A DNA stretch of 64,000 bases, taken from Hydrogenophaga sp. (GTDB lineage Bacteria; Pseudomonadota; Gammaproteobacteria; Burkholderiales; Burkholderiaceae_C). The notes beneath the pieces are model-generated. The model saw only the letters and a program-made list of their open reading frames with translations. It searched no databases and was not told where the DNA came from. Numbering within the stretch: the stretch's first letter is position 1; every line of letters starts with the position of its first letter. The translations under genes and the position numbers were made by a program. Shown here in pieces: positions 33,395-41,844 of this stretch. The DNA is taken from assembly GCF_018780075.1 (NCBI RefSeq), contig NZ_JADMKB010000132.1, positions 1 to 64,000 on the forward strand, in the 5' to 3' direction.

Positions 33395-34855
33395 TTACCG
33401 GGGGATCAGGAACGCGGCTTTTTCTTTCACCTGAGACACATCATCCCCTGTCGAGCGGACATCGAACTGAATGGGATGAGAACCGCTGGAAGCGGCCCCG
33501 GGGGGCACCTGCACCCGAATGACGGCAGAACGCACTTCGGTGGGCAGCACCTCCACCTCGCTCTCGGAAGCGATGGTGATGCCAGGCAGCCCGGTGACAG
33601 CGATCACATAGCGCTGCGTGGACTCGGTGGCGTTCATGACCTGCAACCTGAACACGTTCTCGATGCGTCCTTGCTCCACCATGCGGGCCAGCGTGCCCCG
33701 GTCACGGATCACGTCCACCTTGAGCGGGGTGCGCAGGTACAGACTCACCATCACGGCGGTCGTGATGGCCATCAGGATGCCGGTGTAGACGAGCACGCGC
33801 GGGCGCAGACCTCGACGGACCATCTGTGCCGTCGTCCAGCCATTGGCCATGCCGTTCTGCGTCGCGTACTTGACCAGTCCGCGGGGATAGCCCACCTTGT
33901 CCATCACCTCGTCACACACGTCAATGCAGGCGCCGCACCCAATGCACTCGTATTGAAGGCCCTTGCGGATGTCGATGCCAGTCGGGCACACTTGCACACA
34001 CAGCGTGCAATCGACACAGGCGCCCAAGCCCAGCGCCTGGGGATCGGCTTTCTTGGAGCGTGGTCCCCGCGGCTCACCCCGTTTCTCGTCGTAGGTGACG
34101 ATCATCGTGTCCTTGTCAAACATCGCGCTCTGGAAGCGGGCATAGGGGCACATGTACTTGCACACCTGCTCGCGCATGAAGCCGGCGTTGCCATAGGTGG
34201 CAAAGCCATAAAAAAAGATCCAGAAGGTTTGCCAGGGCCCCAGGGAAGCGGCCAGGGAAACCACAGCCAGCTCGCGAATCGGCGTGAAGTACCCGACGAA
34301 GGTGAAGCCCGTCCAGAGGGAAAACAGAATCCAGAGCGCGTGCTTGAGCCACTTCTTGCCCAGCTTCTGAGCGGACAGTTCGGCTTTGTCCAGTCGCATG
34401 CGGGCGGACCGATCCCCTTCGACCTTCTTCTCGATCCAGAGGAACACCTCGGTGTACACCGTCTGGGGGCAGGCGTAGCCGCACCACAGGCGACCGGCCA
34501 CGGCCGTGAAAAGGAACAAGGCGAGCGCCGAGATCACCAGCAACCCGGTCAGGTAGATGAAGTCCTGCGGGTACAACACCAGGCCAAAAATGTAAAAGCG
34601 GCGGGCTTCAAGATCAAAGAGCACCGCCTGCCGCGCGTTCCACTCCAGCCATGGAAGGCCATAAAACACGATCTGGGTGATCCAGACGGTGAGCCAGCGC
34701 CACTTGGAGAACAGGCCCGACACGGATCGGGGGTAGATCTTCTGCCTCGAGGCGTAAAGGGAGACCATCTCCTCATCTTCCGCGGCGCCGCCCTGGGGGT
34801 TGCCTGCAGAAACGGGAACCATGGGTTTGTTGGCGTCGGAAGAAGCGGTACTCAC
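33395..34855 (-). CDS. ccoG: Cytochrome c oxidase accessory protein CcoG
   Basis: A GTG start at 34855 gives 486 residues. After several membrane helices come the ferredoxin-like motifs CVDCTLCVQVCPTG and CIGCGACIDVCDEVMD, which bind two 4Fe-4S clusters, and a C-terminal Ig-like FixG domain. CcoG/RdxA proteins reduce Cu(II) to Cu(I) for the CuB site of cbb3 oxidase. The gene lies between ccoP and the fixH-like gene. Confidence 0.96.
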   Translation of the reverse strand: MSTASSDANKPMVPVSAGNPQGGAAEDEEMVSLYASRQKIYPRSVSGLFSKWRWLTVWITQIVFYGLPWLEWNARQAVLFDLEARRFYIFGLVLYPQDFIYLTGLLVISALALFLFTAVAGRLWCGYACPQTVYTEVFLWIEKKVEGDRSARMRLDKAELSAQKLGKKWLKHALWILFSLWTGFTFVGYFTPIRELAVVSLAASLGPWQTFWIFFYGFATYGNAGFMREQVCKYMCPYARFQSAMFDKDTMIVTYDEKRGEPRGPRSKKADPQALGLGACVDCTLCVQVCPTGIDIRKGLQYECIGCGACIDVCDEVMDKVGYPRGLVKYATQNGMANGWTTAQMVRRGLRPRVLVYTGILMAITTAVMVSLYLRTPLKVDVIRDRGTLARMVEQGRIENVFRLQVMNATESTQRYVIAVTGLPGITIASESEVEVLPTEVRSAVIRVQVPPGAASSGSHPIQFDVRSTGDDVSQVKEKAAFLIPR

Positions 34856-34926
34856 AACATGCCTATATCAGTAAATAACACCAAAAGGGACCGCCTTTCG
34901 GCGACCCCTTCTCGATCAGGCGCGAA

Positions 34927-35835
34927 TCACTTCGCGGGCTTGTTGGACATGCCCCAGACGTAGGAGGCCAACACATTGATCTGGCTCTCGTTCAGCTTGC
35001 CGGCCTGAGCGGGCATCTGGTTGGTGAAGCCATTGTTCACGGCGCGCACGATGGCGTCTTCGCCCCAGCCGTGCAACCAGATTCCATCGGTCAGGTTGGG
35101 AGCGCCCATGGCCTGGGTGCCTTTGCCATCCTGCCCGTGACAGGCCGCGCAGGCCGCAAACTTGCCCTTGCCTTGTGAGGCGCGCACCGCATCGTGCGGG
35201 CTGCCTGACAGGCTGAGCACGTAGTTCGCCACGTCGCGCACATCTTCAGCGGTGCCCACAGCGGCAGCCATGGGCGGCATCACGCCGATGCGACCGTTGG
35301 TGAGCGTGGTCTTGATCACGTCGGGCGAGCCGCCGTGCAGCCAGTCGCCGTCGGCCAAGTTGGGGAAGCCCTTCGCGCCGCGTGCATCGGAACCATGGCA
35401 CTGAGCGCAGTTGTTCATGAACAAGCGTTCGCCGATGGCCATCGCGGTGGCATCGCCGGCGAGTGCTTCGGGCTTCATGTCCTGGAACTTGGCATAGATG
35501 GGCGCGATGGCCTTTTCCACTTTGGCCACTTCGGCGGCATGCTGGCCCTGTGACGTCCAGCCCAGAACGCCCTGGAACTTGCCAAAGGTCGGGTAGAGCA
35601 CGCCGTAGACCAGCGCGAACACCACGGTCAGGACGAACAGATAGACCCACCACTTGGGCAAGGGGTTGTTCATCTCTTTCAGGTCACCGTCCCAGACGTG
35701 CCCGGTCGTGTTGTCGCCGTGTGTCGCGGCCTTGGTGGTGCCGCTGATCCAGAGCAGGACCAGGCAGGCAATGATGCTGACGAGTGTCAGACCGCCCACA
35801 TAGAGATGCCAGAATTCACTTGTAAAGTCGCTCAT
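34927..35835 (-). CDS. ccoP: Cytochrome c oxidase cbb3-type, subunit III (dihaem)
   Basis: This 302-residue protein has an N-terminal FixP domain with two membrane helices (LTLVSIIACLVLLWI and WVYLFVLTVVFALVYGVL) and two CxxCH haem-binding sites, CAQCH and CAACH. It passes electrons from soluble cytochrome c to CcoO and CcoN. It follows ccoQ by 27 bp in the classic NOQP order. Confidence 0.97.
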   Translation of the reverse strand: MSDFTSEFWHLYVGGLTLVSIIACLVLLWISGTTKAATHGDNTTGHVWDGDLKEMNNPLPKWWVYLFVLTVVFALVYGVLYPTFGKFQGVLGWTSQGQHAAEVAKVEKAIAPIYAKFQDMKPEALAGDATAMAIGERLFMNNCAQCHGSDARGAKGFPNLADGDWLHGGSPDVIKTTLTNGRIGVMPPMAAAVGTAEDVRDVANYVLSLSGSPHDAVRASQGKGKFAACAACHGQDGKGTQAMGAPNLTDGIWLHGWGEDAIVRAVNNGFTNQMPAQAGKLNESQINVLASYVWGMSNKPAK

Positions 35836-35862
35836 GATGTTTCTCTGTTGGGGTGCTGCGGG

Positions 35863-36000
35863 TTAGTCGTCGTGGAGGGGCAGCCGCGCCGCCTCTTCAA
35901 AACCGGCCTGGTTCCGTTTGGACCAGGCCCAGACCACGATGCCCACAAAGGTCAGCATGCTGACCACCGTCACGATGCTGCGCAGGTCGTTGATGTCCAT
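35863..36000 (-). CDS. ccoQ: Cbb3-type oxidase subunit CcoQ
   Basis: A 45-residue protein begins MDINDLRSIVTVVSMLTFVG and is short and single-helix, like other CcoQ/FixQ subunits. The helix runs about residues 9-26, and a WAWSKRNQAGFEEAARL tail follows. It stabilises the interaction of CcoP with the core. It lies between ccoO and ccoP. It is absent from ordinary gene-length cutoffs because it is so short. Confidence 0.93.
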   Translation of the reverse strand: MDINDLRSIVTVVSMLTFVGIVVWAWSKRNQAGFEEAARLPLHDD

Positions 36001-36014
36001 GATGGTGTCCTGCG

Positions 36015-37037
36015 TTATTGAATGCTGACTTCCACCCGGCGGGCTTCGGGGTTGGCACCACCGCCCTCGGTCGCGGTGGGCTTCACCAGCTCCACCTGAG
36101 CAGCGTCTGCGCCCAGGGCCACGAGGGCGTCGCGCACCGCAAAAGCGCGCTTCTTGGCCAGCTCCTGGTTGGTGGCGAGGTCGCCGGTCGAGTCGTGGAA
36201 ACCGCTCACCTGCAGCTTCTTGCCGTCTTTGGCGGCCTTGGCCGCGTCGGCCAGGGCCTCCGAACCGCCTTGTGCCAGGTCGGCCTTGCCCGAGGCAAAG
36301 TAAAACTTGACCATGCCGTTTTCCACCACCACCCGAGCGTCGTCACCAGCGGCAGGGGCTGCAGCAACCACAGGTGCCGTGGCCGCAGCGGGTGCCGCGG
36401 CGGCCGCGACCGGCGCCGCCGTGCGGGCGGTTCCGAGCACCTGCAGGTACGCGATCACCGCTTCCATCTGCGTCTTGCCCTTGGTGTCTTCCACCGACTT
36501 GGCGATCTCTTCGTCCGAGTAAGGTGCACCCAGGGTGCGCAGCACCTGCATGCGCTTGGGCATGGACTCTGCGTCCACCGTCTTCTCGCCCAGGAAGGGG
36601 TAGGCCGGCATGTTGGACTCGGGCACCAGATCACGCGGGTTGTTCAGGTGGATGCGGTGCCATTCGTCGCTGTAGCGGCCACCCACGCGGTGCAGGTCGG
36701 GACCCGTGCGCTTGGAACCCCACTGGAACGGGCGGTCGTACACAAACTCGCCCGCCACGGAGTACGGGCCATAACGCAGCGTCTCGGCCTGGAAGGGACG
36801 GATCATCTGCGAGTGGCAGTTGTAGCAACCCTCTCCCACATAGACATCGCGACCCGCCAGCTGCAGCGCGGTGTAGGGCTTGAGGCCCTCGATCGGCTGG
36901 GTGGTGGATTTCTGGAAAAACAGGGGAACGATTTCGACCAGACCACCGACCGCCACCACCAGCGTGATCAAGACGATCATGAGGAAGTTGTTGGTCTCGA
37001 TCTTGGCGTGGCCGACAGGAGTTTCGTGTGAAGACAT
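36015..37037 (-). CDS. ccoO: Cbb3-type oxidase subunit II fused to an OmpA-like domain
   Basis: GAGGAG precedes the ATG at 37037 ([20 protein letters not shown]), giving 340 residues. Residues 1-205 are ordinary CcoO: one membrane helix (19-39), haem site CYNCH (71-75) and probable Met ligand M143. An Ala/Pro-rich linker (207-231) follows, then about 100 residues resembling an OmpA C-terminal domain, with GFHDSTGD (D282) and [16 protein letters not shown] (R297) at the positions that contact peptidoglycan in OmpA proteins. CcoO is normally about 200-240 residues. The extra domain could tether the oxidase to the cell wall. Confidence 0.93.
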   Translation of the reverse strand: MSSHETPVGHAKIETNNFLMIVLITLVVAVGGLVEIVPLFFQKSTTQPIEGLKPYTALQLAGRDVYVGEGCYNCHSQMIRPFQAETLRYGPYSVAGEFVYDRPFQWGSKRTGPDLHRVGGRYSDEWHRIHLNNPRDLVPESNMPAYPFLGEKTVDAESMPKRMQVLRTLGAPYSDEEIAKSVEDTKGKTQMEAVIAYLQVLGTARTAAPVAAAAAPAAATAPVVAAAPAAGDDARVVVENGMVKFYFASGKADLAQGGSEALADAAKAAKDGKKLQVSGFHDSTGDLATNQELAKKRAFAVRDALVALGADAAQVELVKPTATEGGGANPEARRVEVSIQ

Positions 37038-37050
37038 GTTGTTTTGCTCC

Positions 37051-38496
37051 TCAGGCATGAGCCGGGTTGACGGCGAGCACAGGCACATCCTGCACCCTGC
37101 CCTGACGGGTCGTCATGATCACGTTCCACAGCATGATGACCATGCCGCCCAGGTACAGCAGACCACCCAGCAGGCGGATGACATAGAAGGGGAAGGTGGC
37201 CTTGACCGATTCAACGAAGGTGTAGGTCAGGCTGCCGTCGGGGTTGACCGAGCGCCACATCAGGCCCTGCATCACGCCGGCGATCCACATCGCGGCGATG
37301 TACAGCACGATGCCGATGGTGGCCACCCAGAAGTGGACTTCAATCGCGGGCACCGAATACATCTTCTTCTGGCCGTACAGGCGCGGAATCAGGTAGTACA
37401 GCGAACCCATGGACACCAGGCCCACCCAGCCGAGCGCGCCGGAGTGCACGTGGCCCACGGTCCAGTCGGTGTAGTGCGACAGCGCGTTGACGGTCTTGAT
37501 GGACATCATCGGGCCTTCGAACGTGGACATGCCGTAGAACGACAGGGACACGATCAGGAAGCGCAGGATGGGGTCGTCACGCAGTTTGTGCCAGGCGCCC
37601 GACAGGGTCATGATGCCGTTGATCATGCCGCCCCAGCTGGGGGCCAGCAGGATCAGGGAGAACACCATGCCGACCGATTGCGTCCAGTCGGGCAACGCGG
37701 TGTAGTGCAGGTGGTGAGGACCCGCCCACATGTAGGTGAAGATCAGCGCCCAGAAGTGGACGATGGACAGGCGGTACGAGTAGACCGGGCGCTCGGCCTG
37801 CTTGGGGATGAAGTAGTACATCATGCCCAGGAAGGCGGCCGTCAGGAAGAAGCCCACGGCGTTGTGCCCGTACCACCACTGGATCATCGCGTCCTGCACG
37901 CCGGCATAGGCCGAGTAGGAGTGCGTGGCACCGGTCGGGATGGCCAGGTTGTTGAAGATGTGCAGCAGGGCAATGGTGATGATGTAGGCACCAAAGAACC
38001 AGTTGGCCACGTAGATGTGCTTCACCTTGCGGGTGCCGACCGTGCCGAAGAACACGATCGCATACGACACCCACACCACGGTGATCAACAGGTCAATCGG
38101 CCAGATCAGTTCGGCGTATTCCTTGCCCTGGGTCAGCCCCAGGGGCAACGACACGACGGCCCCCACGATCACCGCGTTCCAGCCCCAGAAGGTGAGCCAG
38201 GCGAGCTTGTTGGAAAACAGGTTGGTGTGGCAGGTTCGCTGCACCACGTAGTAGCTGGTCGCAAACAGGACCGACCCACCAAACGCAAAAATCACCGCGT
38301 TGGTGTGCAAGGGGCGAAGACGGCCGTAGGTCAGCCATTCAATGCCCATGTTGAGCTCGGGCCAGGTCAACTGGGCCGCAATGATCACCCCCACCAGCAT
38401 GCCGACCACGCCGTAGATCACGGACATGATGGCAAACCCGCGGACCACACTGTCGTTATAGACCGCCGGCTGGCTGGTCTTTGATGTCACGGACAT
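37051..38496 (-). CDS. ccoN: Cytochrome c oxidase cbb3-type, subunit I
   Basis: GAGGAG precedes the ATG at 38496, giving 481 residues with about 12 membrane helices. Haem and CuB ligands are visible as [41 protein letters not shown] and [14 protein letters not shown]. This is the catalytic oxygen-reducing, proton-pumping subunit of the high-affinity terminal oxidase. It heads ccoNOQPG. An FNR box lies 58-71 bp upstream. Confidence 0.98.
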   Translation of the reverse strand: MSVTSKTSQPAVYNDSVVRGFAIMSVIYGVVGMLVGVIIAAQLTWPELNMGIEWLTYGRLRPLHTNAVIFAFGGSVLFATSYYVVQRTCHTNLFSNKLAWLTFWGWNAVIVGAVVSLPLGLTQGKEYAELIWPIDLLITVVWVSYAIVFFGTVGTRKVKHIYVANWFFGAYIITIALLHIFNNLAIPTGATHSYSAYAGVQDAMIQWWYGHNAVGFFLTAAFLGMMYYFIPKQAERPVYSYRLSIVHFWALIFTYMWAGPHHLHYTALPDWTQSVGMVFSLILLAPSWGGMINGIMTLSGAWHKLRDDPILRFLIVSLSFYGMSTFEGPMMSIKTVNALSHYTDWTVGHVHSGALGWVGLVSMGSLYYLIPRLYGQKKMYSVPAIEVHFWVATIGIVLYIAAMWIAGVMQGLMWRSVNPDGSLTYTFVESVKATFPFYVIRLLGGLLYLGGMVIMLWNVIMTTRQGRVQDVPVLAVNPAHA

Positions 38497-38553
38497 ACAC
38501 AACTCCTCATTAATGTCACCGGGCAAGTGTCCACATGTAACCTCACAGGTGCC

Positions 38554-38567
38554 TTGACTTAAGTCAA
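38554..38567 (-). promoter_or_regulatory. FNR-like box upstream of ccoN
   Basis: TTGACTTAAGTCAA is a perfect palindrome matching the FNR consensus apart from the C/G at the fifth position of each half-site. It lies about 41 bp before the expected ccoN transcription start and overlaps the last bases of ccoS. Confidence 0.8.
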
Positions 38568-38701
38568 TCGCCCCTCAGAACACGCTCACCTTCACGATCG
38601 ATGTTGTCAAACTGGCCTGCGTTGAGCGCCCACCAGAAGATGCCGATGATGATGAAAACCAGCACCACCGACACGGGGATCAGCAAATACAAAACGTCCA
38701 C
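38564..38701 (-). CDS. ccoS: Cbb3-type oxidase assembly protein CcoS
   Basis: The minus strand from a GTG at 38701 (after GAGGGACTTACC) encodes 45 residues beginning [20 protein letters not shown], with one membrane helix, then [20 protein letters not shown]. This is the CcoS pattern. CcoS is needed for cofactor insertion into cbb3 oxidase. It lies between ccoI and ccoN. The stop codon overlaps the FNR-like box of ccoN. Confidence 0.92.
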   Translation of the reverse strand: MDVLYLLIPVSVVLVFIIIGIFWWALNAGQFDNIDREGERVLRGD

Positions 38702-38740
38702 GGTAAGTCCCTCGAAAAAAATAGGTGGGCCCCACCCCGG

Positions 38741-41191
38741 TCAGGGGGTGGCAGCCATAGCGTCCGGTGAATGGAGGTCCGGCACAGGCCCCATGTCGCG
38801 GGTCAGTCGCAGCGCGTTGGCGATCACCAGCAACGAACTGGCCGCCATGCCCAGACCCGCCAGCCAGGGGGGCATCCAGCCGACCAGCGCCAGCGGCACG
38901 CTGACCAGGTTGTAGATCGCCGCCCAGGCGAGGTTCTGCCGCACGATGCGCATGGTGGAGCGTGCCTGCCTGAGCGTCAACACCACGTCCATGACCTTGC
39001 CACCTTGAATGACATAGTCCGACTGGGCCTGCGCCAGCGGTGCGGCATGGCCCAGCGCGAACGAGGTGTCGGCCCTGGCGAGCACCGGGCCGTCGTTCAG
39101 ACCGTCGCCCACCATCGCCAGACGGACACCGCGCGCCTGCAAGGCCACCACCTCGGCCAGCTTCTGCTCGGGTGACGCACCGGCGATCACATGCTCCACA
39201 CCCACGGCCTGAGCCACCTCCCGCGCCGCGCTCTCACGGTCGCCGGACAACAGCCAGGTGGCCAGGCCCATGCTGCGCAGCGCAGCCACCGCGGCCTGCG
39301 CGTCGTCCCTCAGGCCCTCCTGCAGCTCGAAACTCGCCAGCCAGCCATGGCCATCGGCCAGGTGAACCCGCGAACCGCCCTTGTCGCCCTGTGGCCCACG
39401 CCGGACCTCCAGCCCGCAAAAGACGGCCGATCCGAGCCTCGCTTCGCCGCCGTTGTCCCAACGGCCCTGCATGCCCTGCCCGGCCGCTTCTGTCACCTCG
39501 ACCGGCGCGGGTCGTGCCGGCGGCAGCCCCGCCGCGCGAGCCGCCTCGACCAGTGCCCGCGATACCGGGTGCAGCGACCCTGCCGCCAGAGCGGCCGCCA
39601 GTGCCAGGGCCTGGTCGCGAGCCACGCCATCCCGCAGGGTCATGCCGCGGAGCACCAGGCGGTCGTGCGTCAGGGTCCCGGTCTTGTCGAACACCACGGC
39701 GTTGATCCCCGCCAGGTTCTCGAACGCCTGCAGGCGCCGCACCAGGATGCCGCGCCGCGCCAGCGCACCGGCGGCGCTCAGCATGGCCGCCGGCGTGGCC
39801 AGCGACAACGCGCACGGACAGGTCACGATCAACACCGCCACCGCGACCGCCAGGGCCTTGGTGTGATCGATCTGCCACCAGTACCAGAAAGCCAGGGCCG
39901 CCGCCGCCAGCACCAGCGCGAGGAACGGCGCAGCGATGCGGTCTGCCAGGACGGCCAGCCGGGGCTTTTCGGTCGAGGCTTTTTCCATGAGCGCCACGAT
40001 CTGCGCAAACCGCGTGTCACGGCCCAGCCGGATCACCGTCAGCAAGACAGGCCCGGCCAGGTTGAAACTGCCGGCCACCACCGCGTCGCCCGCGTTGCGG
40101 GTCACGGGGTGGGATTCGCCCGTGAGCAGGGCTTCATCGACCGTGGCCGACGCACTCAACAAGTCACCGTCGCCCGGGAAGGCCTGACCGGCCTGCACGC
40201 GGACCACGTCGCCCACCAGCAGCCGGCGCACCGAGACGGTCTCAAACACGCCCTCGCCCTTCTGCCGGTCGCAGACTTCAGGCAAGCGGTTCATCAGCGC
40301 ATCCAGCGCACCCGCGGTGCGATCGCGGGCCTTGAGCTCCAGGTAGCGGCCACCCAGCAGGAAAAACACGAACATCGTCAGCGAGTCGAACCAGACCTCC
40401 TGCCCCCAGGGGCCAGTCGGATCGAAAGTGGCCGCGGAACTCGCCAGAAAAGCCACGAGGATGCCGATGGACACCGGTGTGTCCATGCCCACACGACCGA
40501 GCCGCAGGTCGCGCCACGCGCCCCTGAAAAACGGTCCGCTGGCGAAAAAAACCACCGGGACGCTCAGGATCCAGCTGGCCCAGCGCAGCAGCTGGTCGAT
40601 GTCGGCCGGGATCTCGCCCGGCACCGTCACGTAGGCCGGGAACGCGTACATCATGACCTGCATGGCACAGAAGCCCGCCACGAACAGGCGCCACAGCGCC
40701 TGCCGGGTTTCCTTCAGCCGCTCGCTGATGGACAGGGCCTGCTGCAAGGGCAGCAACCGGTAGCCGGTTTGTCCCACGGCCTGCGCGAGGCTGGAAATGC
40801 GGGTCAACGAAGGGTCCCAACGCAAGGTGAGGCGCCGGGTGGCGGCGTGCACCTGGGCGAACTGCACACCGGGCAGGTCCTGCAAGGCGCACTCCACCGT
40901 GTCGGCGCAGGCAGCGCAGTACATGCCCTGCACCATCAGCACCGATTCGGCGACCGGGCGACCGTCAATTTCTGAAAATTCGGTGAAATCCTGCTGCTCG
41001 ACCGGGTCGTCGAGGACCAGGAAATCGTCGGTCACCGTCAACGGACCCCGGTGGATTCCGAACAGATCAGGCTCCGCGCCCGCCCCGCCCGCCGCCACAG
41101 GCTCAGACTGGGAGAGCCCAAGCAATGACCCCACCGGGGGCGCGGTGACGGCCTCGTTCATGCCGCGAGGGTAATTCAGGTCAGGTTCCAT
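38741..41191 (-). CDS. ccoI: Copper-translocating P-type ATPase, CcoI/FixI type
   Basis: This 816-residue P1B-type ATPase has an N-terminal metal-binding site GMYCAACAD (C92, C95), the membrane motif CPC (458-460), the phosphorylation site DKTGTLTHD (D502), and GDGLNDGPVLARAD near the end. CcoI exports copper to the periplasmic side for cbb3 assembly. The ATG at 41191 has no Shine-Dalgarno site and lies only 5 bp from the FNR box; the in-frame ATG at 41161 is an alternative. It precedes ccoS by 39 bp. Confidence 0.95.
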   Translation of the reverse strand: MEPDLNYPRGMNEAVTAPPVGSLLGLSQSEPVAAGGAGAEPDLFGIHRGPLTVTDDFLVLDDPVEQQDFTEFSEIDGRPVAESVLMVQGMYCAACADTVECALQDLPGVQFAQVHAATRRLTLRWDPSLTRISSLAQAVGQTGYRLLPLQQALSISERLKETRQALWRLFVAGFCAMQVMMYAFPAYVTVPGEIPADIDQLLRWASWILSVPVVFFASGPFFRGAWRDLRLGRVGMDTPVSIGILVAFLASSAATFDPTGPWGQEVWFDSLTMFVFFLLGGRYLELKARDRTAGALDALMNRLPEVCDRQKGEGVFETVSVRRLLVGDVVRVQAGQAFPGDGDLLSASATVDEALLTGESHPVTRNAGDAVVAGSFNLAGPVLLTVIRLGRDTRFAQIVALMEKASTEKPRLAVLADRIAAPFLALVLAAAALAFWYWWQIDHTKALAVAVAVLIVTCPCALSLATPAAMLSAAGALARRGILVRRLQAFENLAGINAVVFDKTGTLTHDRLVLRGMTLRDGVARDQALALAAALAAGSLHPVSRALVEAARAAGLPPARPAPVEVTEAAGQGMQGRWDNGGEARLGSAVFCGLEVRRGPQGDKGGSRVHLADGHGWLASFELQEGLRDDAQAAVAALRSMGLATWLLSGDRESAAREVAQAVGVEHVIAGASPEQKLAEVVALQARGVRLAMVGDGLNDGPVLARADTSFALGHAAPLAQAQSDYVIQGGKVMDVVLTLRQARSTMRIVRQNLAWAAIYNLVSVPLALVGWMPPWLAGLGMAASSLLVIANALRLTRDMGPVPDLHSPDAMAATP

Positions 41192-41195
41192 GGGA

Positions 41196-41209
41196 TTGAT
41201 TTAAGTCAA
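41196..41209. promoter_or_regulatory. FNR box between ccoI and usp
   Basis: TTGATTTAAGTCAA fits the FNR consensus with one changed position. It is centred about 71 bp before the usp start, consistent with an FNR class II promoter and a leader of about 30 nt, and 5 bp before the annotated ccoI start. Confidence 0.8.
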
Positions 41210-41273
41210 CCACCCACGGGCGGTCATTGCGTAGCCTAATGCTTCTTCAACAACAACCCACAGGAGAAGAGAC

Positions 41274-41717
41274 ATGTACAAGCGCATTCTGGTGGCCACC
41301 GACGGCTCCAAACTGTCCAACATGGCGGTTGACCACGCCATTGCCCTGGCCGACATCACCGGCGCCGAAGTGATCGCTCTGAAAGTGGTTCCCCGCTACC
41401 CGCAGACCTACTTTGAAGGTGGCGTCGCCCTGGCGGCGGCTGAGGTTGCCCGCATCGAGAAACAATGGAACGACGATGCCATGGAAGCCGTCAACGCGGT
41501 GAAGGCCGCGGGCCAGAAAGTGGAAGTGAAGGTCAAGCCGGTGACGGTGAAGTCCGATCTGATCGCAGAAGCCATCATCGCGGCGGCCAAGCGCAACAAG
41601 GTGGACCTGATCGTGATGGCCTCGCACGGCCGCAAGGGCATCAAGCGCCTGCTGCTGGGCAGCGAGACGCAGCAGGTGCTGACGCACTCGCACATCCCTG
41701 TGCTCGTGCTCCGTTAG
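41274..41717 (+). CDS. Universal stress protein, UspA family
   Basis: CAGGAGAAGAGAC precedes the ATG. The 147-residue protein has the UspA fold with MYKRILVATDGSKLSNMAVD at the N-terminus and the ATP-binding GRKGIKRLLLGSETQQVLTH motif near the C-terminus. It responds to stress or starvation, and the upstream FNR box suggests induction at low oxygen. Confidence 0.92.
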   Translation: MYKRILVATDGSKLSNMAVDHAIALADITGAEVIALKVVPRYPQTYFEGGVALAAAEVARIEKQWNDDAMEAVNAVKAAGQKVEVKVKPVTVKSDLIAEAIIAAAKRNKVDLIVMASHGRKGIKRLLLGSETQQVLTHSHIPVLVLR

Positions 41718-41844
41718 TCCCCCCGCGCCGCCTTCGGCGTCACCCCCCAAGGGGCAACGCGAGTGGCCCGGCGAAGCCGGTTCCACCGCGTTCTGGGTCT
41801 TGTTCATGCGCTCCGGATGGCATGCCGCAGCACGTTTTTTGTTT

